The notes below the pieces were generated by a model. It was given only the letters and a program-made list of their open reading frames with translations. It searched no databases and had not been told where the DNA came from. Both the position numbers and the translations under genes were made by a program. Shown in pieces: positions 8,327 to 16,438 of a stretch of DNA of 64,000 nucleotides. This DNA is from Candidatus Magnetocorallium paracelense (GTDB taxonomy: Bacteria > Nitrospirota > Thermodesulfovibrionia > Thermodesulfovibrionales > Magnetobacteriaceae), in NCBI GenBank assembly GCA_029001845.1, contig JAREWP010000077.1, positions 62,001-126,000 of the forward strand, given 5' to 3'. Every line of letters begins with the position of its first letter. Position 1 is the stretch's first letter.

Positions 8327-9491
8327 AGAGCAGAGAGGTTTTTCTTGTGTCCCCTGAAAAGGCGGCGCACTCTTTTTGCCACCATGACTCCATATGCTCT
8401 ATGGACTTGCCATTTTCAATATCCAATCGCAGTCTTTGAGATCCGGAAAGAATGTCTATGGGGAGTTTTTCTTCTTCATACTCATAGGGCGGCTGATTCC
8501 ATGAAAATTCGCCGGTATAAATATCATGAATGCTCTTTAGTATTGCTACGCCCGTTTTAAAGGGTTTGAATTTTTCCCTGTCCGTTATATGTATCTGTGC
8601 GCCACCGCAGAGTTCACCGGCATGTTTCTGAAAAGTAGGCTGAAAATAGAGAGGTCTGAACACAACACCAGGGAGATTGTGTTCTTTTAATACATTGATT
8701 AAGGGGTCAGGGTCAATAAAAGGCGCACCAAAAATCTCAAAGGGACGTGTCGTGCCTCGTCCTTCGCTGATGTTTGTGGCTTCAAGCAGACACATTCCGG
8801 GGTATACAGTGGCAGTGTCCGGGGTTGGCATGTTCGGAGAGGGCAGAACCCAGGGCAGTGATGTTTCATCGAACCACATGCTTCTCTTCCAGCCCTCCAT
8901 GTGAATCACATGAAGGTCCAGGTTATTGTAAAAGCGATTTTGAAACCAAAGCGCCAACTCTCCCATTGTCATTCCGTGGCGAACAGGCAGAGGACGGAGC
9001 CCGACAAAAGAGGAGTAGTCTCTTTGCAGTAAGGGCCCTTCCGTGAGATTGCCTCCCAATGGGTTTGGCCTGTCTGCGATGACAACCGATTTGCCCGTTT
9101 CACTGCACCCCTCCATGCAGAGGGCCATTGTCCATACAAAGGTGTAATATCTTGACCCGATGTCCTGGAGGTCTATAACCATTGCATCTATATCTTTTAG
9201 CATTTCCCTGGTGGGTTTCCTGTTTTCGCCATAGAGACTGTGTACTTGCAGGCCGGTCGTTTTGTCTCGAAATCCTTCCCACTCTATCATATTGTCCTGT
9301 GTCTCTCCGCGAATACCGTGCTGTGGGCCGAAGAGGGTCTTTATTTTACATTTATTCGAATTGAAGAGCAGGTGAATGGCATGTTCATAATTTCGGTTTA
9401 CCGATGCGGGGTGAACAAGGAGCCCGATCTCAGCTCCGTCTAAACGCCTTGGCCAGGCCTCTTCTATTCTCTCTATTCCGATATGGACCAT
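8316..9491 (-). CDS. namZ: DUF1343 family, NamZ-like exo-beta-N-acetylmuramidase
   Basis: 391 aa matching the DUF1343 family throughout: GLLVHPASVN, LFGPQHGIRGETQD, VIDLQDIGSRYYTF, DRPNPLGG, LPSPNMPTPDTA and NISEGRGTTRPFE. The founding characterised member, NamZ of Bacillus subtilis, releases terminal MurNAc from peptidoglycan chains. No signal peptide is evident in this protein, so it may act in the cytoplasm on imported fragments or use another export route. It is the first gene of a two-gene overlapping unit with the MurU-AmgK fusion, which could phosphorylate and activate the released sugar. Confidence 0.85.
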   Translation of the reverse strand: MVHIGIERIEEAWPRRLDGAEIGLLVHPASVNRNYEHAIHLLFNSNKCKIKTLFGPQHGIRGETQDNMIEWEGFRDKTTGLQVHSLYGENRKPTREMLKDIDAMVIDLQDIGSRYYTFVWTMALCMEGCSETGKSVVIADRPNPLGGNLTEGPLLQRDYSSFVGLRPLPVRHGMTMGELALWFQNRFYNNLDLHVIHMEGWKRSMWFDETSLPWVLPSPNMPTPDTATVYPGMCLLEATNISEGRGTTRPFEIFGAPFIDPDPLINVLKEHNLPGVVFRPLYFQPTFQKHAGELCGGAQIHITDREKFKPFKTGVAILKSIHDIYTGEFSWNQPPYEYEEEKLPIDILSGSQRLRLDIENGKSIEHMESWWQKECAAFSGDTRKTSLLYGY

Positions 9492-9502
9492 ATAGTAAAC
9501 TT

Positions 9503-9587
9503 TAAAAAACAGTATTCAGCTGTCAGTCCTCTGTTTTCAACGTAAAGCTTTGATTTTTCTTAGCTGACTGCTGACCGCTTTTTTTAG
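9503..9587. repeat. Repeat A, diverged copy 2
   Basis: Contains TATTCAGCTGTCAGTCC and TAGCTGACTGCTGACCGC, the two ends of family A in inverted arrangement, between the HD-domain gene and namZ. The inner part differs from copy 1. Confidence 0.6.
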
Positions 9588-9589
9588 GA

Positions 9590-10720
9590 TTAATTGTTTA
9601 TAAAATGAAGAAATCCGTCGACAGATTGCTCCTCCGGCCTGTTTTGCGCCAGGAATCCCTGATTAAGGGCATACTCTCTTATTTTCTCTTTATTATCGTC
9701 TGTTTCAATAAATAGATCGCCTTTTGCGTTCAACACTCGTTTTGCTTCTTCTATGGAATCTACGTCTATTTCACCTCTCAGGTATAATTCGTCACAGGAT
9801 TTATCGGGAAGAGAGATTACCAAATGACTGCCGGGGATGAAAAACACCGGGGAATTATGTGTCGTCTCATTTTGCACTTTCTTACTTTGTTCCAGATATT
9901 TTTTCAGCTCTTCAGCCTTTCCTATGCCAATATAAAACTCCTCTTTTTTGATTCCCCGTTGTGTAATAACAGTCTCTTCATGCTCCAGCACCTCAGCGAT
10001 TACTCTTATCGTCCCGGAATTGTTTTCCACAGTCTCCCTGTAAATTCGAAGGACATTGCCCATGGCGTCCTGATGCCATTTGGAACGGAAGTTCTCCATT
10101 GCCATTGGCGACACTTTCAGCATAAACCTGAAAAATTCAGGTAAAATCCTGAAAGACATTCTTATGTGTTCCTCAAGACTTATTTTCTCGCCTGTCACTT
10201 TCTGACGCTCCAGATAGAGTCGCCTTGTCTGGTTTTGAAATGTTTTGTAATCGCCGGCAATACCATAGAGGTCCGCTGCTCTCATAAGCACTTCTTCGAT
10301 ACCTTCCGGCTCTACAAGATAATTTGTGGCGTTTACGATGCCTTCCACCTTTCTGGCATGCTCTTCAGGCGCACCCAGGCTTCTGAGGAGATTGTAAGTA
10401 TAGTGGGCGGCAAGCTCCTCTTTATTTTGGTATCCAAACAGTTGAGCCTCAACTGCGAAAAGGAGATCATGGCAGATAATACCGTGGTGCAAAGCCGTTT
10501 CGTCGACCTTTATACCATGTTTTTTACAACGATCAAGCAGAGAGTTTACTGCCTTGAGAATATCCTGTACGTGGTTCCAGTTGTGGTAGGGATACTCCTT
10601 TTGAGAGGCATAAAGGACTCGAACCTTTCTAATAAGGACTTCGTCGATCTCGTTGGGATTTATTTCGTTGGCAGGTTCTGCGTACAGTATTGCACGCTTT
10701 GGTTTGTAGATGTTTTTCAT
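9590..10720 (-). CDS. HD-domain metal-dependent phosphohydrolase-like protein
   Basis: 376 aa. The first 210 residues resemble predicted HD phosphohydrolases: YPYHNWNHVQDIL, then HHGIICHDLLFAVEAQLFG (the HD pair), then AAHYTYNLLRSLGA and RAADLYGIAGDY. The family usually hydrolyses nucleotide phosphoesters but this subgroup has no known substrate to my knowledge. The remaining 160 residues are charged and unrecognised. Stand-alone gene between repeat A and repeat C copies. Confidence 0.7.
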   Translation of the reverse strand: MKNIYKPKRAILYAEPANEINPNEIDEVLIRKVRVLYASQKEYPYHNWNHVQDILKAVNSLLDRCKKHGIKVDETALHHGIICHDLLFAVEAQLFGYQNKEELAAHYTYNLLRSLGAPEEHARKVEGIVNATNYLVEPEGIEEVLMRAADLYGIAGDYKTFQNQTRRLYLERQKVTGEKISLEEHIRMSFRILPEFFRFMLKVSPMAMENFRSKWHQDAMGNVLRIYRETVENNSGTIRVIAEVLEHEETVITQRGIKKEEFYIGIGKAEELKKYLEQSKKVQNETTHNSPVFFIPGSHLVISLPDKSCDELYLRGEIDVDSIEEAKRVLNAKGDLFIETDDNKEKIREYALNQGFLAQNRPEEQSVDGFLHFINN

Positions 10721-10890
10721 TAAGTATCCTTCGGGCTGTCAGTTTTCATGGTTATAACGGGCGACACCGAATTTTTATTAAGTCTAATAATATCAGAAAA
10801 ATAAAAAAAACTCAATAAATAATGTATTATTTTCAAAAATCGCACGTGAATGTTTCATATTTTGCACCTCTATATTTATAATCTTACAGA

Positions 10891-11024
10891 CAATACCATT
10901 CACTTAAGGGGTGAAGCACCTTCCGACGGAAGCGGGTCATGTTTGAGAAGGCGCAGAGAAGCGGCGCCTTCGAGTTTAGCCGGTGAAGGCGGATGGTGCT
11001 TCACCCCTTAAGTGAATGACATTG
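10891..11024 (-). repeat. Repeat C, copy 2 (inverted orientation)
   Basis: Reverse complement of copies 1 and 3. At both ends AACTTAAG is replaced by CACTTAAG and its partner CTTAAGTG, so pairing is kept despite the change. The rest of 10721-11085 is AT-rich with no recognised gene. Confidence 0.85.
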
Positions 11025-11085
11025 ATCTTACAGTGGTTATCCGATTTTACAGGGTTGAACCTAAAAATTACAGTGAGAATATTTT

Positions 11086-12783
11086 GTGAAAAATAGCATA
11101 AAACAATTCATCCCCTTTGTCCAGATTTTTCTGTTGTGCTTTATCACTTTTATGCTTTATCTGCAAACTCTGGATTATGAATTCGTTAATTCAGATGACT
11201 CCGTATATGTCACGGAAAATCCGTTTGTGAAAGAGGGATTAAGTCCGGATAATGTATACCGGGCCTTTACTACGACTTATGCAAATTTTTGGCATCCCCT
11301 TACCTGGCTTTCACATATGCTTGACTGTGAGCTTTACGGCTTAAACCCCGGGGGCCACCACATGACAAATTTGATCCTCCATATAGCAAATATAATAATG
11401 TTGTTTTTTCTCTTATTGAAAATGACAGGGGACAGATTCACCGCCTTTTTTGTGGCCGCTCTTTTCGCTCTGCACCCTCTGCATGTTGAGTCTGTCGCCT
11501 GGGTGGCGGAGAGAAAGGATGTGTTGAGCACATTGTTCTGGTTCCTGACGATATATGCTTATCTCTTTTATATAGAAGCCCCCGGGATCGACAGATATGT
11601 ACTTATCTTTCTGTTTTTTATAATGGGGCTGATGTCCAAACCGATGGTGGTGACTTTACCTTTTGTGCTCCTTTTACTTGACTACTGGCCCCTTGGACGT
11701 TTACAAAAAGGAATCCCCTATGTTGTAATGGAAAAGATTCCGCTGGTTGTCTTGTCCGTTATATTCAGTATAATCGCCTATGCTGCTCAGTACAAGGGGG
11801 GCGCCGTCGGATCCAATGATTCCTTTCCTCTTTGGACAAGGATAGCAAATGCCCTGGTTTCCAGTGTACTATATATATGGAAGACCCTCTTTCCCTATGA
11901 CCTGGCTGTGTTTTATCCCCATCGCGGAGGCGGTCTCTCTCTTGCGGAAAGCGCGGGAGCAGGCGCATTCTTGTTGTGTATAACTTTCTGCGCCGTGTTT
12001 ATGGCTAAGAGACAACCTTCAATTATAACCGGATGGCTCTGGTACATCGGCACATTGATGCCCGTTTCAGGGCTGGTTCAGATCGGTTCACACTCGATGG
12101 CGGATCGCTATACATATATTCCCCTGACAGGTATATTCATCGCTCTTGTCTGCCCTGTATCGACTGCCATGGAAAAGAGGCGTCTGCCTGTGGGACGAAC
12201 ATACACGGTCGGATTGATTGTACTAACGATTTTGTGTATACTTACCTGGTCTCAAATAAAGGTGTGGCGCAACAGTATAACGCTTTTCGGACATGCCGCC
12301 GAGGTAACGAGGAATAATTATATGGCCTATGAGAATCTTGCCAATGCATTTGTGGAAAAAGGCCGTATCGTCGAGGCGTTGAATCTCTACCACAGGGCGC
12401 TTGAGATCAGACCGAAAGATGAGTATATTCATTATAATATCGCAGTTGCATATGAGAGGTACGGCAACCTGATTAAGGCGGAACACCATTACAAAAGGGC
12501 GCTGGAGATAAAACCGTCTTATGTGGAAGCCCATAATAATCTTGGAGTCATATTGGCGGGACAGGGAAAGACAGCCCTGGCTGTAGGCCATTTTTCGGAA
12601 GCATTGCGTCTTGATCCCGACTTTACGGAGGTATTGAACAACATGGGTGTTGCAGTTGCCGGACTTGGCAGGGCCGAAGAGGCAATCAGGTATTTTTCAA
12701 GGGCCCTTGAAATAAATCCCGCATATCATGAGGCGCGTAAAAATTTGGAGGCCCTGTCCGGGGGGGGTGAGGAGAATCGATGA
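11086..12783 (+). CDS. Multi-spanning membrane protein with C-terminal TPRs (TMTC-like)
   Basis: 565 aa, GTG start. Roughly ten hydrophobic segments fill residues 1-395; the first luminal loop has FVNSDDSVYVTENP, and FWHPLTWLSHMLDC and ALHPLHVESVAWVAERKDVL are hallmarks of the TMTC / DUF1736-type protein family with a GT-C-like fold. Residues of about 405-560 hold four TPR units (AYENLANAFVEKGRIVEALN; HYNIAVAYERYGNLIKAEHH; and two more). Eukaryotic TMTCs are O-mannosyltransferases; bacterial members are assumed to transfer lipid-linked sugars in the periplasm. First gene of a three-gene overlapping operon. Confidence 0.8.
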   Translation: MKNSIKQFIPFVQIFLLCFITFMLYLQTLDYEFVNSDDSVYVTENPFVKEGLSPDNVYRAFTTTYANFWHPLTWLSHMLDCELYGLNPGGHHMTNLILHIANIIMLFFLLLKMTGDRFTAFFVAALFALHPLHVESVAWVAERKDVLSTLFWFLTIYAYLFYIEAPGIDRYVLIFLFFIMGLMSKPMVVTLPFVLLLLDYWPLGRLQKGIPYVVMEKIPLVVLSVIFSIIAYAAQYKGGAVGSNDSFPLWTRIANALVSSVLYIWKTLFPYDLAVFYPHRGGGLSLAESAGAGAFLLCITFCAVFMAKRQPSIITGWLWYIGTLMPVSGLVQIGSHSMADRYTYIPLTGIFIALVCPVSTAMEKRRLPVGRTYTVGLIVLTILCILTWSQIKVWRNSITLFGHAAEVTRNNYMAYENLANAFVEKGRIVEALNLYHRALEIRPKDEYIHYNIAVAYERYGNLIKAEHHYKRALEIKPSYVEAHNNLGVILAGQGKTALAVGHFSEALRLDPDFTEVLNNMGVAVAGLGRAEEAIRYFSRALEINPAYHEARKNLEALSGGGEENR

Positions 12784-13172
12784 CAGGAGTCAGATTTTTT
12801 AAATTTCTCGTAGTCGGGTTAGGCGGTGTCTTTGTTAATTATCTTGTAATGATAGTACTTGTCGAAGTATGTGGTTTTCAGTCCCATATATTGAAAAATA
12901 TAGCCAACCTGACGGCCCTTGAGGTCAGCATGTTTAATAATTTTATCTTTAATCGTATGTGGACCTGGGTGGATGCTCCGAAAAAGCATCTGGTAATGCA
13001 GTTTATCTCCTTTAACCTGGCCTCCTATCCCGGCATCTTGTTAAGAATGGCGATATTCGCGATTCTTGACATGATAGGAATTCATTATACTATAAATGTA
13101 GCCGTGGGTATCATTATATCTACGATCCTGAATTTCGTTATGTATGATAAATTTGTATTTAAAAGGGTGTGA
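12780..13172 (+). CDS. GtrA-like membrane protein
   Basis: 130 aa with four membrane helices. RFFKFLVVGLGGVFVNYLV and the conserved FNNFIFNRMWTW segment identify the GtrA/DPMS3 family, which moves or retains polyprenyl-phosphate-linked sugars at the membrane for surface glycosylation. Overlaps the TMTC-like gene by ATGA and the YfhO-like gene by GTGA, so the three are translationally coupled. Confidence 0.9.
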   Translation: MTGVRFFKFLVVGLGGVFVNYLVMIVLVEVCGFQSHILKNIANLTALEVSMFNNFIFNRMWTWVDAPKKHLVMQFISFNLASYPGILLRMAIFAILDMIGIHYTINVAVGIIISTILNFVMYDKFVFKRV

Positions 13173-15538
13173 CAGAGATGCATCTCCTTAAAGACCCGCT
13201 TAAGTCAAAACACCTGCCTTTGTGGATTGTTTTACTGATACTTTTTTCTCTTCCTGTTCTGATGTTCCGTGATGTTTTGTTTACCGATGAAGGACTTTTT
13301 ATTTCCAGTAAAGGTACGGATATAGCCTCGCAGTTTATTTACTGGCGCGAATTCGGTTTCAATCAACTCAGGCAGGGCAATCTGGCTTTGTGGAATCCTC
13401 ATCTTTTTTCAGGCATGCCTTTTATGGGCGGATTTCAATCGGCCCTGCTCTATCCTCCAAATTATCTCTATCTCCTTTTACCGCTTCCCGAGGCAATTAA
13501 TACGGGAATCGTAATACATATGTTTCTCCTCGGTCTTTTTATGTACTTGTGGATTTCCAATAAAGGGATACACCCATTGGCCTCTTTGTTCTCATCGATA
13601 GTAATGATTTTTTGCGGCCCTCACTTTATGCATATTTATGCAGGACACCTTCCTAATCTCTGTACAATGGTATGGGCGCCTCTTGTTTTATTTTCCATTG
13701 ACAGATTAAGGGACAGACCTTCCGGAGGGCCGGTTTTATTGGGTTTATTTGCAGTTACGATGCAGATACTTGCCGGCCATCCCCAGTATGTCTTCTACAC
13801 CGGCTGTACTGCCCTAATATATATGCTGTTGTTGTTGTATAAGGCCTCGGACCGGTTAAAATTTGCGGCAGGCTTTACCTGCATCTACGGCGGGGCCGTT
13901 TTATTAAGCGCCGTACAGCTCCTTACAGGTATCGAAGCGGCAGAGGAAAGTATCAGGACCGGCGGACTCTCTTACGATTTTGCATCGATGTTCTCCTTTC
14001 CGCCGGAGAATTTTCTTACTCTCCTTGCGCCGGGATTTTTCGGTAATTTAACGGAGCTCTCATATTGGGGGCGATGCTATCTTTGGGAGGTCAACCTTTT
14101 TTTGGGCGTTACAGGACTGATATTGTTCCTCTATGGCAGTGTTAAAGGGAGAGGCGATATACGCAATGTTTCCATAATAATGTCTGCAATTCTGGTTATA
14201 CTGGCTCTGGGCGCACATACTCCTCTGTTTAAAATTCTATTTAATTATGTGCCGGGATTCGATAAATTCCGGGGGAGCTCAAAATTTATGTTTTTTGCCA
14301 CTATGTTTTTTCTGATGCTTGCAGGCGCCGGTTTTGACAATATCATCGAGAGAGGAGAAATCAGAGAGAGAGGAGAAATCAGAGAGAGAGGAGAAATCAG
14401 AAGTTCGGCGCCTCTTTTGGTGCTTACCGGGGGAGTGATCCTGGGGGCGGTCTCTCTGTTTGTAAGGTTTAATGAAAAGGGGGTCATTATTTGGGGAGAT
14501 ATAATGAAACGGATATACGCCACCCAAGAGAGCTATTTTCCCCTTCAAATGTATCTGGACAAGGGATTTATCGAAAAGGCGACAATGTTTTCTTCCACTG
14601 CCCTGTTATTTGCCTCAATGACCTGTATCGCAGCATCTGTCATCCTCTTTCTTACCAGATTTTCAGTGAGATGGTTATATGTTCTAATGCTTTTGGCCAT
14701 TTGTGAGGTTTTATTGTTTTCAGGCTCTATGAAAGAGACATTCGACAGGTCCATTACCAGGGCTCCGGAGATAGAGGCGTTCCTTTCCGCAAGACCGGGG
14801 AATTACCGTGTCATGAACCGGATAAAACCGAATATCGCCATGTCCGATGAGATGTACGATATATGGGGTTACGACCCCGGCGTGTTACGCAGATATTCCG
14901 AGTTTGTGACCTTTTCTCAGGGCGGAGATCCCGATCGGGCCACTCAATATATACGATTCTCTCAGCCATCTCCCCTTTTAAGGATATTGAGATGCCGTTT
15001 TATCTTTGACTTTGGTGGAAGTAATCTGCATGTAATGGAGATAAAAAATACATTACCTAGAATGCTCTTGATTCATGATTGGGTCGTTCTAAAAGACAGA
15101 GACGAAATACTGAATAGACTTTCGGAACGTAATTTCGATCCTTTAAAGACAGTGATACTGGAAGAGCCGCCTGTTCCGGAGCCGGTTATATCCGGAGTAG
15201 ATGGAGAGATAAAGATACTTGACTCTTCCACAGACCACATGACACTTGAGGTTGATCTTTCAAATCCGGCCATTCTCTTTATAACCGATAATTACAGCAC
15301 GGGATGGAGAGTGGAACCATTAAAGGGAAGTGTGTCGGAAGAGTATAAAATAATGCCCGCTGACTATACTCTGACAGCCATTCCTCTTTCCGGAGGGTTT
15401 CATCGCTTTCGTATCAACTATTCCCCGCCGGGATTCAGGCTGGGCTTAGGGATTTCCCTCTTTTCTTTATTCGTTTATCTTAGCTGTTGTGGGCTACACT
15501 TCAAAACTGTTTTTAAAAAAGCAGAGATATCCGGCTAA
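13169..15538 (+). CDS. YfhO-like multi-spanning membrane protein
   Basis: 789 aa, GTG start overlapping the gtrA-like stop. About twelve membrane helices; the motifs SKGTDIASQFIYWREFGFNQ, GNLALWNPHLFSGMPFMGGF and YAGHLPNLCTMVWAPLVLFS match the YfhO (bacterial membrane protein) family, a GT-C-like group linked to glycosylation of wall or surface polymers. The last 230 residues form a periplasmic domain before a final helix. Residues of about 394-411 are three perfect copies of ERGEIR, from an 18-bp DNA repeat at 14348-14401. Confidence 0.85.
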   Translation: MTEMHLLKDPLKSKHLPLWIVLLILFSLPVLMFRDVLFTDEGLFISSKGTDIASQFIYWREFGFNQLRQGNLALWNPHLFSGMPFMGGFQSALLYPPNYLYLLLPLPEAINTGIVIHMFLLGLFMYLWISNKGIHPLASLFSSIVMIFCGPHFMHIYAGHLPNLCTMVWAPLVLFSIDRLRDRPSGGPVLLGLFAVTMQILAGHPQYVFYTGCTALIYMLLLLYKASDRLKFAAGFTCIYGGAVLLSAVQLLTGIEAAEESIRTGGLSYDFASMFSFPPENFLTLLAPGFFGNLTELSYWGRCYLWEVNLFLGVTGLILFLYGSVKGRGDIRNVSIIMSAILVILALGAHTPLFKILFNYVPGFDKFRGSSKFMFFATMFFLMLAGAGFDNIIERGEIRERGEIRERGEIRSSAPLLVLTGGVILGAVSLFVRFNEKGVIIWGDIMKRIYATQESYFPLQMYLDKGFIEKATMFSSTALLFASMTCIAASVILFLTRFSVRWLYVLMLLAICEVLLFSGSMKETFDRSITRAPEIEAFLSARPGNYRVMNRIKPNIAMSDEMYDIWGYDPGVLRRYSEFVTFSQGGDPDRATQYIRFSQPSPLLRILRCRFIFDFGGSNLHVMEIKNTLPRMLLIHDWVVLKDRDEILNRLSERNFDPLKTVILEEPPVPEPVISGVDGEIKILDSSTDHMTLEVDLSNPAILFITDNYSTGWRVEPLKGSVSEEYKIMPADYTLTAIPLSGGFHRFRINYSPPGFRLGLGISLFSLFVYLSCCGLHFKTVFKKAEISG
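14348..14401 (+). repeat. Three perfect 18-bp tandem repeats inside the YfhO-like gene
   Basis: The unit GAGAGAGGAGAAATCAGA occurs three times without mismatch and keeps frame (ERGEIR x3). It lies in a predicted cytoplasmic loop between membrane helices. Copy-number change would be in frame and so tolerated. Confidence 0.95.
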
Positions 15539-15559
15539 CGTCCTTCGGCGGATGTTTTT

Positions 15560-15620
15560 TAATGTAGCGCAATGATTTTTCTTTGCTGAATGCTGATAGC
15601 TGACAGCTAAATGCTTTTCC
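15560..15620. repeat. Repeat A, partial copy 3
   Basis: Carries TTGCTGAATGCTGATAGCTG and ACAGCTAAATGC, the ends of family A without most of the interior. Confidence 0.6.
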
Positions 15621-15639
15621 TTATGATTAAAGAGAAGTG

Positions 15640-15767
15640 TAACTGTTCACTGTGATCAGAGGTCAGTTGAAAGTAAAAAGGACTTTTTTTATTGAATTTC
15701 ATGAGCATGAAAAATCAGACAAATTTCTTTAAACAGATCACCGATCTCTGAACTCTGTGAACAGTTA
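15640..15767 (+). repeat. Repeat D, copy 1 (TAACTGTTCAC ends)
   Basis: Starts TAACTGTTCAC and ends GTGAACAGTTA. Shares GAGGTCAGTT, AAAGGACTTTTTTTATT, TTTCTTTAAACAGA and CACCGATC with the reverse complement of 32197-32367. No coding capacity. Confidence 0.8.
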
Positions 15768-15778
15768 CAGAGAAGTTA

Positions 15779-16020
15779 CAAATCCAACGGAATGGATTTG
15801 ACACAAAGGACGCCTCTTTAAACAGGCATCCTTTGTGTCAAAGTAATGGAAGGAGGCGGACGAATAAATGGAACAAGAACCGGATCTTGGAAATTTCTTA
15901 TCCATTTATCTTTATAATAAGCTCCCCTAATAAGAATGTTCCGTAATTAACGAACATTCTTATTCCTTTAAAAAAGTTAAAACTCCGTGAAATAGAGTTT
16001 TTTTATAATGCCTCCTTCCA
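15779..16020 (+). other. Nested-hairpin region, candidate structured RNA or MITE
   Basis: Successive perfect stems: AAATCC/GGATTT (15779-15798), GACACAAAGGA/TCCTTTGTGTC (15800-15839), and TGGAAGGAGGC (15847-15857) pairing with GCCTCCTTCCA (16010-16020). The last pair encloses a 13-bp stem AATAAGAATGTTC/GAACATTCTTATT (15929-15964) and AAAACTC/GAGTTTT followed by T's near 15981-16003. The stretch has no convincing gene; a 20-codon frame from 15868 is too short to call. Only one copy in the window. Confidence 0.5.
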
Positions 16021-16113
16021 AAGTCAATATTTCATGATCCTTACTTCTTGTTTGAAAGCTTTCACCCTTCGGCTTGCACACCTGAATCTTTTTCATTATA
16101 CATATTCGTTAAT

Positions 16114-16170
16114 AAAAAAATATGTCGGTAAAATGCTGATTTTTTTGTAGGTCTTTTACCTACAAAAAGA
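16114..16170 (+). repeat. Repeat B, copy 2
   Basis: Same TATGTCGGTAAAATGCTGAT core as 3821-3876, with GTAGGTCTTTTACCTAC as the hairpin. The outer stem of copy 1 is not conserved. Confidence 0.7.
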
Positions 16171-16260
16171 GTTGCGCCTCAATAAACCGAGACGATTTGT
16201 GGTAATTAGTTTAACAGGTAAGATATAATGTAGCGTTTCCCTTTTTAAAAGGGATATTTT

Positions 16261-16394
16261 AATGTCATTAACTTAAGGAGCAAAGCACCTTCCGCCTTCA
16301 TCGGCTAAACTCGAAGGCTCCGCTTCGCTGCGCCTTCTCAAACATGACCCGCTTCTGTCGGAAGGTGCTCCACCCCTTAAGTTAATGGTATTGA
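16261..16394 (+). repeat. Repeat C, copy 3
   Basis: Nearly identical to copy 1 (1438-1572). Its right end TTAATGGTATTGA runs into the gspD leader and contains an in-frame ATG at 16385 for that gene. Confidence 0.85.
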
Positions 16395-16438
16395 GGGATA
16401 TTTGTAGAAAGTATAATTGTTGCCCTATACTATTGATT

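Noticed and set aside
14348-14401. Short direct repeats as a possible CRISPR
   Set aside because: Three adjoining 18-bp units with no spacers inside a membrane protein gene; a coding tandem repeat.
15868-15930. 20-codon frame MEQEPDLGNF... with a GGAGG upstream
   Set aside because: Too short, and the sequence takes part in the nested hairpins; no evidence of translation.
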